A stretch of 64,000 nt of DNA. Source: Triglochin maritima. Its lineage: Eukaryota; Streptophyta; Magnoliopsida; Alismatales; Juncaginaceae. Positions 44,700 to 57,260 of this stretch are shown piece after piece. The stretch spans positions 27,116,501 through 27,180,500 of the forward strand of contig OY821786.1 in NCBI GenBank assembly GCA_963682175.1, written 5' to 3'. Numbering within the stretch: the first letter of the stretch is position 1; each line of letters starts with the position of its first letter. Made by a program: the position numbers and the translations under genes. The notes beneath the pieces are model-generated. The model had not been told where the DNA came from, did no database searches, and was given only the letters and a program-made list of their open reading frames with translations.

Positions 44700-45369
44700 T
44701 TGAATTTGCAAGCACATTGCACGGGTTTCTTAACAATTCATCTCCGTTCCCAAGACACGTCGTGCACATAGTGCACCCCATGTGATAGCCCGGTAGCCCA
44801 ACCACAGGCCACTCCTCCGGTCCTCCCTCCTCTAAACTCTAAATCCCACAGCGCCGAAGCACGACCCCTCTCCGCCACCACCGCCGCGACCAACGTTTTC
44901 TCCTCCACTGTGGCCAATCGAAATCTCTTCTTCTTACGGTAAGGTTGTAACACATCTTTTGCTCGGGCCTTGTTTGCCTTGTTCTATTGTTTTTGTTGGT
45001 TGCAAATCGATTTCTTTTTGTGTTGTTTGCCTTGTTCTATTGTGCCTTGATTGCATGAATGTTGTGGTTTGTTTTGTGCTTGTGTTTGGATTCCAATTTA
45101 TTCTTTACCGTAGTTTCTCCAACACCTCACAACCACTTGCACATAAAACAAGAGTAATTGGTTTAGAAGATTATGAAAAAATAGAAAATGTGTTGTTTTA
45201 TAGTGAATGTTGATTGCCAATGCATGAAAAGAAAACATAATGTTGATTTCTAATTACATGTTTTACCCTTACATCTAAGATCTTTACTCGTCAACCTTGG
45301 GTGTTGGAATAACTCATATATGTATTTCTCTCCCTAAATCGTAGAATATTATTGTTAGGTCATACCTCT

Positions 45370-46684
45370 ATTTTAGAGTGTGTAAGATGACAAATGAAGG
45401 TCAATCACCAAAGAAAACACAACCCCCAAAGGAAAAGGAAGCAGAGGTTAACTTTATCCTTACATGTTATGATTAAATTTTTATTTATACAATTACAAAC
45501 CGTAGGCTCATGAATCTTCACTTAAGAGTTTTAATATTGTAGTTGGTTCATTCATCAAGTGATGGTTTAGAAGATAGCTACGAAAAAGAAGTTGTTTCTG
45601 AAGGTTCAACTATAAATAAAAAAAACCTAATAAAAGAAAGAGATCCAGGTTTGGAAAACATTTTGAGCCTCTTCCAGTAGTAGCAGGACAAAAAACAGAA
45701 GCCAAATGTATGAAGTGTGGATATGTTGGGTAGTGATCCAAAACATGGAAAGGATAACATGTTGAAGCATATGAAATTCTGTAATAGAAACCACGACATC
45801 AAGCAAATGATTATTAGAAGGACAAAGGAAAAGGGGTTGGGAGTGCGCGATGCTGGGTTTGATCCTCACGTGTTTAGAGAGTTGATAACAACAGGTGTAG
45901 TGAGACATAATTTGCCTCTTCAGTTTGTTGAATATGACATTAGAGAAGCATTTCTTTATGCAAACCCTATAGAGAAGCATTTCAGTTCTTTGCAGTAGTC
46001 TTTGATCCTCATTACTAGATCAAATTTGTCGAGTTCTGCTACAAAAAAACTCTATGGAGAAAATTGCCAGCCTAGCAGATTATCAAAATTAATGTTGAAC
46101 TCAGGTCATTATTTAACTTATATAAGGACTCCATTTCTTCAAGTCAGTTTCCTTTTGAGTCACGTGACACACCCACACTTGAAGATTCTTCACTTCAATA
46201 TCAAGGCCAAAGTAACTTTGAAGTATATTTTCATAACTTACATTATCTTTCAATAAGAAATAATATTTTGCTTTGTTTTTTGTTAATCACGTGTTTTGTT
46301 CTTTGTAAAGCAAGTTTCAAATCATAAAAAATAATATTTTTGCTATGTTCTTTTTTAAGGAATTTGATAAAGAAGATGAGGATCTCTACTCGGTTGTTGA
46401 AAAAACTGAGTTGGATAAGTACTTGGAAGAAAAGAGACGATAGGAATGACGAAATTGATGTTCTAGCATATTGGAAAACCAACCAATATAGGTACCCCAA
46501 TCTCGCAATAATGGCTAGAGATGTGTTGTCCATTCCAATATCAATTGTGGCTTCTGAGTCGGCTTTTAGTACTGGAGGAAGGGTGCTCGATCAATACCAC
46601 AGTTCGTTGGCGCATAATGTTGTTGAGAGTTTGATTTGCACTCGAGATTTGAAGTTCACTGGTCAAAGTAATACATTTTCTTAA
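45370..46684 (+). pseudogene. hAT transposase remnant (BED finger and dimerisation end)
   Basis: About 45640-45790 encodes a BED-type zinc finger across a stop or frameshift (FEPLPVVAGQKTEAKCMKCG, then DPKHGKDNMLKHMKFC). It continues GFDPHVFRELITTGVVRHNL and FVEYDIREAFLY. At 46340-46684 the C-terminal dimerisation block is clear (RYPNLAIMARDVLSIPISIV, ASESAFSTGGRVLDQYHSSL). The catalytic middle of the transposase, several hundred codons, is missing, so this is an internally deleted, inactive hAT element. Its terminal inverted repeats were not located. Confidence 0.8.
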
Positions 46685-46740
46685 TCAAAATTCTATTTCA
46701 ACTTGACATGATTTATTTACACTTAATATCTTTCCTATCA

Positions 46741-47408
46741 AAGCCGGTTGCACTACCGAAAGGAGATTGTAACCAATTCGAGATCAAATTGGGTAAAATT
46801 TAACCATCCTCTACATTCATATTAGATTGGTTCTAATCTAGGATAAATTGAATGCTTAATTTTCATATATTTATCACATTCTTTGATCAATTAGGATATG
46901 CTTCATGTAAATCATTAAAGGGGGAGAAAAATGATTTTGATGCCTAATTGAAATGGTATTCATTGCATATCTTGTAAATTTGAGATAAAATCACATCCAT
47001 TGTTATAATGTCAAATCACATCACATGGATGCTAAAAGAGGAGTTATTCATCACATGCTCACATGTCATATTTGTTTGATGTTAAAAAGGGGAGAATAAA
47101 ATTGAACGTAATTGAAATATCATATTTATATTGATAGGGGGAGCTTAATGAATATCATTTACATAGGGTAATGAAGTGGAAAATTAAGGGGGAGTAACTT
47201 CATTACAAGACATCCTAAAATTCTATGTTAAATCTTGTTTTTGATGGATGTCAAAAGGGGAGAAATTATTAGGGGATGATGACTTGAAGTTTGACTAAAA
47301 TTGAACAAAAACTATGCACATCCATAGGGGGAGAATTTATATGCATAGTTTACATCTAAAATTTTCAAGTATTAAGATATAGGTTGTCATCATCAAAAAG
47401 GGGGAGAT
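46741..47408 (+). mobile_element. Copia (SIRE-like) 3' untranslated region
   Basis: Repeated purine boxes (AAGGGGGAGTAA, ATAGGGGGAGAA, AAAAGGGGAGAA), the last being AAAAAGGGGGAGAT at 47396-47408, directly before the LTR start TGTTGACTTTTTGACC. This is the typical polypurine context of SIRE/Maximus copia elements. No coding part of this copy remains upstream, where the hAT relic lies. Confidence 0.65.
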
Positions 47409-50400
47409 TGTTGACTTTTTGACCTTAATCTATGTTTTGATGATTTAATCAACCTAATCTTAATTATAATCAATGTAGAGTAGCACACATTATGCATGAC
47501 ATATATATTGTATTGTACTAACTTCTATAGGTGATCAAGACTCAATGAAGAAAGGAATTCAAGTCAAGACATGTAATCAAGCTATTGAAGACATGTAATT
47601 TGTATTTTTTTAGTCTTAGAAACTTTGTGTATTTGAGCATACAAGAGTTTTAAACAACTTAAACACACATTATGTTCCTTAGAGAAGTCACACACAAAAT
47701 CTCATAACATTTTGACTTCAATAGGTCACCCAAACTTAGACCGAAAAATATTAAAACCCAAACCTGGACTGTCTGAGCTAAATCAGTCGACTGAACTAGT
47801 TCTCCGTTCGACTGATTGGATCAGTTAATCAGTTAGAATAAATCACAAAGGAGAATCATACCTAAAGGTTCTCTAAAACATTTTTGATGATCCGGAGTCG
47901 CGTTTCCCGCTGAATCGTCCACGGAATTGCCTCCGAGTGTTCGCCAAACTCTAAAAAAAGTTAGAGAGAAAGGAGCTAGCCAATCAATCTCTAATAAGGT
48001 TAAGAATCTAGCTAATAACCCTTCTTTAAGTCTCCTGAGAATCTTATCTCCAAAACTTAAGTTTACTAAGAGATTTTCGTGGTGATTAGGGAGAGATTAA
48101 TGAGAGAAAGATTTTGCATTAGTTTTAAAACAAGTAGGAATATGTGCCCTTTTATAGGCTCCCAAAACATCATTATCAAGAGCTATTATTTAGCCATGAT
48201 CCCTTGTTTTTCTCTCCTAAAATTAATCTCTAAATTCCACATAATTACCCACAAAAAACATTTTAATTAAATCTGGAATTATTCCACCCATGATTTAATT
48301 AATCTCTTAATAATTCAGGCAGAATCGTTCTTGTTCAGTAGACCGAGAATTATTCGGTCAACCGAACCATTTGGATATAACACGTGTTTGGTGCACCGTG
48401 AGCTAGACGGTCGACCGATTATTTATGAGAAAAATTCCCTGGAAGAATTTAGACGAACCACGTCTTTCAATCGGTCTACCGTTGACGCACCAAAATCGCT
48501 CGTGGGACATAGTCATCGGATGACCGGGTCACCTTCGGTCTACCAAAAATACTCTTTCTCGGTTGACCGTGCACACTCGGTTAACCGAACCCGATTGTCC
48601 AGGCACTCCAGACAATTTCGGTCAACCAATTGCGCTTACCCGTTCCTTATTCGGCTAACCGATCCGAAGATACCCCGGTCGACCGAACCATGAACGGTTC
48701 ACCGTGTTTGACCCCGATTTTGCCTTTGTCAAATTTTGGATTTATTTCCAACAAAATTTGATCTTTTGGGGTTTTTAGCAATTCACATCCTATATATATC
48801 ATCATATGTAATATTAAATTGTTACACCCCATAATATATACCTCATAAGAATTTATTATGATTCTAATTATGTCAATTCTCATGACATATTGATTTTAAT
48901 TAATTGACCACATGTGTCATATTTTCACATGAAACCCGACACATCATATGAACTTAAAATCAACCCTCTTGTTTCCTAGTTTTGTGGTGTGACCTATAGG
49001 AGGATCTAAGCCAAATTGACAGCGATATTAAACACTCAATATCTCAAACTATAAGCGTTATCTAGCTACACATTATAGTTACCCAATTAGCATAGATGTC
49101 TTTGTTCCACCCGAACCAAAACACGATCCATTTAGTGATGTAAGTGCACCACTTGTGTCCGTCCCTTGCCTCATGATATTAAGAATATATACAAAGTAGA
49201 AATGTGTCATCTTTGTATTATATTCATTTCTTGATCTCTTTAAGCTAATTATAACTATGTGACTTAACTCAAGTCACATTGTGCACATTATAATTTTGCT
49301 TTATCAAGGGGCCCACTAATATCATCACTCAATTAAGAGGGGCAATGATAATCGTTTGACTAGCTATCTTTTTCAGCACAAGTCATGTTCAACCAACTAT
49401 TGCCGTTATCACTACACTCATTGGTAGCTTTTGACAATAATCAAATTAAACACTTCTTGAGTGAAAAGATATAAGTCTCATATCTTAGGATCCAAGACAC
49501 AGTAAAACATTAATGACACGAAATACAATTCCATAATGTTTTACTTGTTAGGTCTATTCACTATATAAAAGTAATCTTTTCCTCTTTTATATACTCGTGT
49601 CGTCAATTATTTGTAGAGCTACAACAATCGATGACCAACACGACAATCTTATCTCAGTAATTAATGTTCCATGTTAACTACCATGATTGTGAATAACTTT
49701 TGATTTATGTAAACCATTATCTTTTAGAGCTCTACGGTTAAGGACCAAGCACCTCTTCCTTAATACTTCCAAAAGACGAATACTATAATCAATCAACAAA
49801 ATGCTTGTACATTCAATTCATAATAATTGACATATAAAAGTAAAACTTTTATAACACATTCCTTTCAATTTTCTATTTTGTGTTTCTTGCACAACTCTTC
49901 ACCACACTTAACCCCAACATCTATAACTCTCTTAGAGCTTATATATAGAGGTTCTCCAACCTTGTTTACACAACTCTCATACTCCTATTTTCCTCCTACA
50001 TTAGAGAGATCAATCAACACTCAAAACCTTCACTTCCACACTTTAGTCTTAATTCCAATCATACTCAAGTGTGCTCAAGTTAAAGAGTGTTTGGATCACT
50101 CAAGTTTGTTGCTGTCAAGAGGATTGTAAAGGTTTTGGTGAAATCCTGAAGCATCCCTCTCGGATTGTTAGAGGAAGGTCCAAGCTTGCAAGGGTGTTTG
50201 TAAGGCTTGAAGTGTAAAGACTCAATCTCGGCCTGAAACGAGGTTGATAGTGAAGACGTAGGCGGAGCTCGAGGGAGATCGAGCGGAGCTTGCAGGAGAG
50301 GAAGTAGGCGGGAGACCGAACCTCTATAAAAATCACCAGGTCTCTTTGTGTGGTTTGCATATTTCTATCTTTCTTTGCTTACTTGTTTAAATTCCACTGC

Positions 50401-50475
50401 ACATCTTTGATTAAGCAAGTAGAGATTGATTAAGCTTATAAAGTGATTAGAATTAAGGCTATACACAATCCTACA
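47409..50475 (+). repeat. Long 3' LTR of SIRE-like copia element
   Basis: Begins TGTTGACTTTTTG right after the polypurine tract and probably ends ...ATCCTACA at about 50475. The end is inferred from TG/CA convention and from the start of PIF/Harbinger sequence. The last 600 bp match the split LTR at 5461-6046 and 14540-14766. It contains a cluster of GGTCGACC-type short dyads (48340-48710). The length of about 3 kb is large for an LTR; an unrecognised insertion at 48760-49800 is possible. Confidence 0.6.
48340..48710. repeat. Cluster of about ten short dyads (CGGTYNACCGA) in copia LTR
   Basis: TCGGTCAACCGA, ACGGTCGACCGA, TCGGTCTACCG, TCGGTTGACCG, TCGGTTAACCGA, TCGGCTAACCGA and CGGTCGACCGA occur at irregular spacing. 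Weaker relatives lie at 47785-47830 and in the other LTR copy (5484, 5630, 5672). Confidence 0.75.
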
Positions 50476-50486
50476 CTTTATATATG

Positions 50487-51107
50487 TCTTACCTGGTTGG
50501 GAAGGATCAACACATTATGGTCGGATTCTTCAAGATGCTATTTCTAGGACTAATGTTTTGAAAGTTCCAAAAGGTAATTTAATTAACGAAAACATTTCAT
50601 TAAGTCCAACTTAGTAAGAGTATAACAATTTTTTTCCCCAATGTGTCAAGGTTGTTATTATCTATGTGATGGTGGATATACTAATGTAGAGGAATTCCTT
50701 GCACTATATAGAGGACATCTTTATCATCTTAGAGAGTGGAATACTTGTCCACGACAACCATAAACCGCTGTAGAAAATTTCAACTTAAGGCATGCAAAAG
50801 CTAGAAACGTGATTGAACGATGCTTTGACTCAAGGGAAGATGGGGAATTCTTAGAAGTCCTTGGTTTAGTTTACAGACACATGGTTGTATTGTGCTTGCT
50901 TGTGCATTATTACATAACTTGGTAAAGAGATACATGCCTTCGGAATCATTTGATGATGATGACTTCTATAAGGAGGTTGATAGTGACCGTGATGAAAGTA
51001 ACGAAGATAATGAAATTGAGTACATAACTTTCATTGATGTATCTGATCCATGGACTAATTTCAGAAATTCAATGGCCCAAAACATGTTCAACGCTTGGAG
51101 AGGCTAG
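50487..51107 (+). pseudogene. PIF/Harbinger transposase C-terminal fragment
   Basis: TIIe-like DDE text in several frames: the WEGSTHYGRILQDAISR-like start near 50495, then YYLCDGGYTNVEEFLALYRG (50660-50720), then FNLRHAKARNVIERCF and LLHNLVKRYMPSESFDDD (50780-50960), ending NMFNAWRG and a stop at 51105. The N-terminal half is missing and an intron-like or shifted segment (50575-50650) interrupts it. Inactive. Confidence 0.75.
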
Positions 51108-51289
51108 AGATCGTAGAATTACTTTGTGATATTTGGGACTTGTATGTTTTATTTTGATTATTTGGAATTGTTTTATTTAGATTTGGGACTTGTATGTTTT
51201 ATTTTGATTATTTGGACTTGTATTAGTTTTTTTTGAATTTATTATTTATTGAATGTTGTAGTAGGATAAATGAAAGTAGTGCAAGTGGA

Positions 51290-51905
51290 GGTGGAAGGGG
51301 TAGAAACAAACGGTTTTGGTTGTTGAAGAAGATAAAGTTCTCGTAACCTCTTTGTCTGAGTTAGTTGTTTACCCTCGTTGGAAGTGAGGATGGATTCAGA
51401 AATGGCTACATGGTTTGCTTGAAGGAGGTCATAGGCAAGACTATTCCTGGTTGTGGTTTGAAGGCTTCACTACACATCGATTCAAGGCTTAAAACACTTG
51501 TAGACAAGTTCAGAGCTATTTCTCAAATGTTATGTACAAGTGGATTCGTTTACAATGGTTAATTTATTTAATATGATATGATTATTTTACAATGGTTAAT
51601 TTATTTAATATGATATGATTAGTGATGTTTTATTGATTGTTATTTCAATATTTTTCTTCTTCTTTAGGCTCATCTTAGCTGCAAAAACTTGTATGGGGTT
51701 GCTTTTCCACATTTTCATGAACTCATGAGTATTTATGGTAAGGACTATGCTAATAGAAAACCGGTTGAAGATTTTGTTGATGGGGTTAGCAATACGGAGA
51801 AAGCTACCCCTCCTCAAGTCTTGCTTTATGATGACTTCTACTTCTTTTGGTATGAACTTTATGTAGATGTGTGTTTTATGTCTCTGGATGATATTTGGTG
51901 TTGAT
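51290..51905 (+). pseudogene. Myb/SANT-like ORF of PIF/Harbinger element
   Basis: Contains EDGFRNGYMVCLKEVIGKTI, then GLKASLHIDSRLKTLVDKFR and AISQMLCTSGFVYN (51385-51560). After an intron-like gap comes LYGVAFPHFHELMSIYGKDY (51689-51750). This pattern belongs to the Myb/SANT-like DNA-binding partner found beside Harbinger transposases. It is expected to recruit the transposase to the element ends. The order here is transposase then Myb gene, both on the + strand, and the copy is broken. Confidence 0.65.
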
Positions 51906-52360
51906 AGTTGATGTATGTTTACTAGACACATGTTTTATATGTTTTTGGAGGACAAGTATTATGTGTTACTGGCATTTGGATAGGTAAAGATGTTGATTTT
52001 CCTTAATTTTTAATTATTGAGGAAGAAATTTATTCATATTACATGTATATTTGACACAAGTTCTTCATAAATACAGGTCATTCATGCCAAAAAATAATAT
52101 AAATAAAAAGTTATAGTTTGATTCCCTGCTTTGAACCAAACAGTCACAAAGGGAACCAGAGAGTAGTCCATTCCGTTTATGGAACAGACCCAAACAGGTA
52201 GGGAGAATCAGGGTCATTCCTTTCCTTTCTCTTTGTTTAATTTTCTTGTTTCCATTCCGTTTACCCTGTGTGTTTCCACATGAATTAAGATTTATCACAA
52301 TTATTAAGACATACAAAACACTACTCAAGATAAGGACAAAGACAACCACATGCTCACATG

Positions 52361-52647
52361 TAGGGTTGAGCATCGGTCCGGACCGGACCGGACCGGACCC
52401 GGATGCTCTCCAGGGTCCAGACTAAAGACCGGACCGGTCAGGTGCGGTCCAGACCGAACCCAGACCGATCGGTCCGGTCCGGTCCAAAAATCCAGACTGG
52501 AATGAGTTTTTGAGGGGAAAATTGGATTTTGGACCGGGTTCGGATCGGACCGAAAACCGAACTTGCCCCGGGCTCCAGACCGGAACCCTGACCGGTCGGA
52601 TTCAGTCCGGACCGAACCCGGACCGACCCGAAACATGCACAACCCTA
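52361..52647. mobile_element. hAT-type MITE, 287 bp
   Basis: The ends TAGGGTTGAGCAT and (complement) TAGGGTTGTGCAT form terminal inverted repeats, flanked by a perfect 8-bp target duplication CTCACATG (52353-52360 and 52648-52655). The interior is packed with CCGGACCGGA and GGTCCGGTCC words on both strands and could fold extensively. No coding capacity. Confidence 0.9.
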
Positions 52648-52729
52648 CTCACATGTCAATCTTATCTCTTTATCCACTCTAATCTTATCATCACATTATC
52701 ATTCCTCATTAAGTGGACCCACTAATGAG

Positions 52730-53700
52730 CCAACAAATATTTCCTTAACCAAGCAGTGTAATGTAATTTAACATGTAATCTATTTACGTTACACCAATTA
52801 TTACGACACACAAACCAATGATGACCTGAATGTAATATAATTACATGGAATTCAATTACGACAAACCAAGATGGCCTAACATTGGATTTAGCACATCCAT
52901 TGTAATGTAATTTTAAAAACAATCTTTTAATTAACTAGTATATGTCCGAAGAAATTATCGGAGTTCCGATATAGTTCCCAGCAAGATCGAATTTGAATTT
53001 TGATGATATGATAATGAATAATTTGAAATGAGTTGGTTACGTTACAATGTAATTATTAGACTACAACCTCCAATGATATAATCCAATTACCTTGAGGTCA
53101 TGCTTGGTTCACCCGAAATCAACAGTGTAATGTAATCTGATTACATCCTTGATTATATTCCCTTAATTGGTTGAGAAAATTGAAGATTTTAATCACTGTG
53201 TAATTCAATTACGGAGGTAATCCAATTACACCATTTCAAGGTAATTGAATTAACTCATTGAAGGTCGTAATCCAATTACTTTGCAATGTAATCAAGTAAT
53301 TTCAAATTACTCAAACATTAACACACAGTCAAAACATCTTTCTGGACATTTATCAAATTTGTAAGATTACAAATTTATTTTTTGAATTACATTGCAATTC
53401 TCGTGATGAATTCCAACGTTACCGAACATTGTAATTTGATTATATGAAATTCAATTCATGGGATTGTAATTTAATTACGTAAAATTGGATTCCACGTAAT
53501 CCAATTACGGCAAACCAAGCATGACCTTGGAACAATACACTGAGTATCAACATCACTTTGAAAATAGTAGGATTACCTTCAACGATGTAATCCAATTATC
53601 TTGAGATTTCATAGTTGAATTACCTCTGTTATTGGATTACGGAGTGTTAAGACCTTCAGTTTTCTCAATCAAACAGCGTAACCTAATCACATATATATAT
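52730..53700. mobile_element. Nested MITE-like tract rich in GTAAT/ATTAC
   Basis: Dozens of GTAATCCAATTAC-like words. An inner unit about 53095-53526 has inverted ends AGGTCATGCTTGGTT and AACCAAGCATGACCT. Partial further copies of similar text (CAAACCAAGATGGCC near 52863) suggest nesting. Target duplications are unclear. Confidence 0.5.
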
Positions 53701-54750
53701 ATGTAATCAAATTATATTACATCCTAATGTAATAAAAAATAATATTACTAACAATTCTCATGCTCCAATTGATATTATTCTGTCTTTTATAGATTACAAC
53801 TTTCGAAAACAATTCTTAATGAAACATCTTTTTCTAATTTCATAAGCATCTCCAAAGACATTAATAGTAAAATTGTTTTTAAACGCTATTGACACTTCAG
53901 TTATTGGTCTAATTTTATCACATGTATGATAAAATCATATACATTACGTACCTAGAACGCCAAAGACCACGTGCGGACCACCTTAAACGAAAACCTCTCT
54001 TCTAAATGAAAGTTTGACTTATTCCCATGCATACAAAATGCAAAACTACCGTTCATGTAACCTATAACAAATCTTTGCATCATTTTCTGAAAATAAAATA
54101 AAATAAATACAAGATTCATAAAATGTGATTGAATATTGATGTCAATACTTTTGAAGGGAAGCAAATAGAATCTCCCCACTTTATAATTAAGCTAAATTAA
54201 TCATAACTAAGTTGCAAAAAAAGTTTGATGTGATTGTGCATGCATGAGCCCAGAATAATAATTTTTATATTAATCGTGGATGTAAGAGAAGGGTGTATGT
54301 TCTTAGAAAGCAAATGATATTATTGTATAAACTTAACCTTCACAATTTGTTTACTATTAACTTAGTCAACAGAAAAAAAACTATTTCTTTTCTTTCTTTC
54401 TTTTGGGGTGATTTCCATCCATCCGCCCAAGATTATTATTTTTCATTCAACGTCTTACAACACAAGTTGTATAAAGTTATAATACACCTGATGTTTATCG
54501 TTTTTTCCCCTTTTGTTTCTCGAATTGTTGAATTTATTTTTTATCATCCTGGGAACATTTGAATCACTACTATTAAGGAAAGTTCAGAATTTTTTACCTA
54601 ACAATATACAAACTCACTCGTAATTTATTTTCTTTTACTAATTTAAACTACCAAAAATATTTTATTGTCAACCTTGTTGAAGATATGTACAAGATTACTG
54701 TTTTTGCATATAAAAAATATTTTTTCTACCTAAAAATCCACATGCCGTTT
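53701..54750. other. AT-rich intergenic stretch
   Basis: No gene, RNA or recognisable repeat apart from a short ATATATATAT tract at its start. Several short open frames look like chance. Confidence 0.5.
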
Positions 54751-56139
54751 TGATTGACATCATTTCATGCTTACATTTGTATCTTATATCTATTATTTTT
54801 CACCTAAGCAATGCTACGTGACGAGTTTTATGTTTAAATTTCAGAAATAAATAAGTTTGAAAAGAAGAAGCATAACAAGACCTAAAAGCATGAAAAAGGA
54901 CTGAATTGAGAGATTCAAGGACTAAGATGCAAGATCGAAGGACCTGGATGCAAGATCGAAGGACCAATTAGCAAACAAGAATACTCCACACCATCATGGG
55001 GAGTATTTTGGCAATTCTATTCGGGTCGGGGCTCCAACAAGCAAAGTAGATGCATCAAAGACAAACAAAGACATCCAGAAAAGCCTAGAAGAAAATCCAG
55101 AGCGATCCAAACCCTGTAGACCGCCAATTAGTGGTCTGGGACCACTGATTGGCGGTCCGAGTTGCTTCGAATCCGTTAATCTTTATGTGGGGCGTGTATT
55201 AGTGTGTATTTAGTCTATTTCTGGTGTTTGTTTAGTCCCATACCGGGGGATTGTCCTGGATTACCTTTTTCTATGGCTATAAATAGAACTCTTCACCTTC
55301 TAATGTAAACACTCCATGCTTTGTGGCCATTCTCTCTACTTGAAGTGAAAGTCTTGAAGCAAGAAATTCAAGTGGGGAGATGCTACTGGTATTGTGAGTC
55401 TGAAATCAAAGTTTTCCTTGTTTTATTGCTTCTTTTGTTGCCTCTTTTATAGTTTTTGCATGCTTAGCTTAATTGTCTTTTATTAAATCTAGTAGGCTTA
55501 ATTAAAAATGTCTTCCTATCTTAGTGTAATAGTTTCTTTAATGTTTAGTGAGTAAAACTACTCCCCTTTGGGGGGTGGAGATGAGACTTATATATGCAAT
55601 TAAGAATGGAAGAATGCTTTATTTTGAAATGTGTTGATTAGTATGAATGTATGCTTGCTTGTTAGAATAGAACACTTCACTAGATGGGTTTTGCCACAAA
55701 TCTTAAGACACCTCCCATGCTTGTTTAGTTTCTTAAATGACCAGCTTGTGTTTATGAATGTTAATCAAATAGGTTAGTGATTGAATTGATGGGTTTTGCC
55801 ATTAAAACACTACCTCCACTTGTGCCCATAGGAATGCATTCTTACCTCCTTATTGTATATGTGTACTCACTCCACCCCATAAGGGATCTTTCTCTTACTG
55901 ATTCCAGCTTAGTGTTAAGTTTCTTTAGTTTAGTTCGAAGTAATCGTTAATCGCTTTTCGTTGCATTTCTCTTCATAGTAGTTTAGTGTAGCATAGATTA
56001 GCTTAGACAAACTCTTCTCCCTTGTTGTTGCCACTTGATTTCTGAAAAACCAGAGTGGTCTCTCCTCCCCGTGGATCGACCCATATTTTCCACGTCTTCA
56101 CCGACACCGTGCACTTGCGGTAGTTTAAACGATTAAACA
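54751..56139 (+). repeat. 5' LTR of gypsy element 2
   Basis: TGATTGACATC...TTAAACA, 1389 bp. TATA box 55278-55285. Two U3 dyads in tandem (55119-55136 and 55140-55157). Confidence 0.88.
55119..55157. promoter_or_regulatory. Tandem U3 dyads, element 2
   Basis: GACCGCCAATTAGTGGTC followed three bases later by GACCACTGATTGGCGGTC. Each is a weak dyad, but the outer halves of the pair complement each other (GACCGCCAAT and ATTGGCGGTC), as if one palindrome had been expanded. Confidence 0.7.
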
Positions 56140-56145
56140 AGTTTT

Positions 56146-56163
56146 TGGCGTCTTTGCCGGGGA
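56146..56163 (+). other. Primer-binding site, tRNA-Asp type (element 2)
   Basis: TGGCGTCTTTGCCGGGGA, 16 of 18 bases matching the tRNA-Asp complement. Confidence 0.8.
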
Positions 56164-56296
56164 GGTGGCAGTCCAGACTCTGGTTTAGACGATTCGAGTG
56201 GATTTAATTTGTGTTTTGTAGTTCCCTTTGTTTAAGAAGACTCTGAAGCTAAAGGGATATCACCAGGAGAAATTTAGAGCAGAACAGAGAAGCTTG

Positions 56297-56335
56297 GACC
56301 GGCAATTAGCGGCCTTGGACCGCCAATTGGCGGTC
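56297..56335. repeat. Paired dyads in leader of element 2
   Basis: GGACCGGCAATTAGCGGCC (56297-56315) and the perfect GACCGCCAATTGGCGGTC (56318-56335), about 150 bp after the PBS. Element 1 has one (7581-7598) at the same place. Confidence 0.8.
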
Positions 56336-57260
56336 TGGTGAGCTCTGTTTTCTTCGTTTTTTCTTTGGCTTGTTGTATTATCTGATATAGTGATCTGGGA
56401 CTCGATTTGGCATGTTTTGATTTATAGTTTGTTCCCAGATCAATAATCAATCTCCCTTTAAGCAACTTGGACCTTAAAACCCAAAGCAAAAGATTCAGCA
56501 TTCTTTCTTGTTTTGGTCATGCATCATGTACTCGACTTAGGCACGTAGATTGTCTTTTCTTTTAGCTTTACTTTCAGTTGCTGAGTGCTGGCGTGAGGTA
56601 CGCATTTCCTACTCTCATTCATGCATTTCATATGAACATGCATTAGTTAGTAGGAAATGCATTGCAACAAGTGTGAGTTGAGCCTTTGTTTGGAGAGTTG
56701 ATTGCTAGATTAAGACTCCAAAACGCTACTAAGGAGGGCTGTCCCATATAAGATAAGGTGGGAGATTTCATCACCCTTTCCTTCGCCCCAAAAACCACAC
56801 TAATCAAGAGCCTAATTTTAAACAAGTAGACATTGGCCCTAAGGATTTCGGGTGCATTAGGATAGTGATCCGGTCTCGACCGTCATGGCCTGATCGGCGT
56901 CGTCCACTATGTCGATAGTAGGAGAGACGAGATCTCCGGATCTTGACTCACTTGCTGGGTTTTGTGGTCCTCGTCGTAGGGAGGTGAGCCGTGTTGAGGT
57001 CGTGTGACCTCGCAGTTAGGCGTCGTCTAGCTGTAAGGACCTATAGCGACCTTAGGATTGTTTGAGCTTTGTTTACTTGTGTGCTTCTACCTGTACCCAC
57101 CCGCCGTAGCATAAGGACGTCTTCCCTTCTCTCCCGAGTCATTCTTTCTCTTCTGTGTCCCTCCGTCTTCTCCTCTACACACATTCTTTGTTAAAAAAAG
57201 TTTTGGTTTGTGTGTGCACCTTTGTGCATGCTTGTGTAGGCACAAGACGAGAGCGGCCGT

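Noticed and set aside
44750..44960. First exon of a further host gene
   Set aside because: The GC-rich CCTCCTCC and CCGCCACCACCGCCG stretch resembles a plant 5' leader, but no coding sequence with a domain follows before the hAT relic.
53095..53526. PIF/Harbinger MITE with a 3-bp TSD
   Set aside because: The bases flanking AGGTCATGCTTGG are TTG and TGG, not a clean TWA duplication; superfamily left open.
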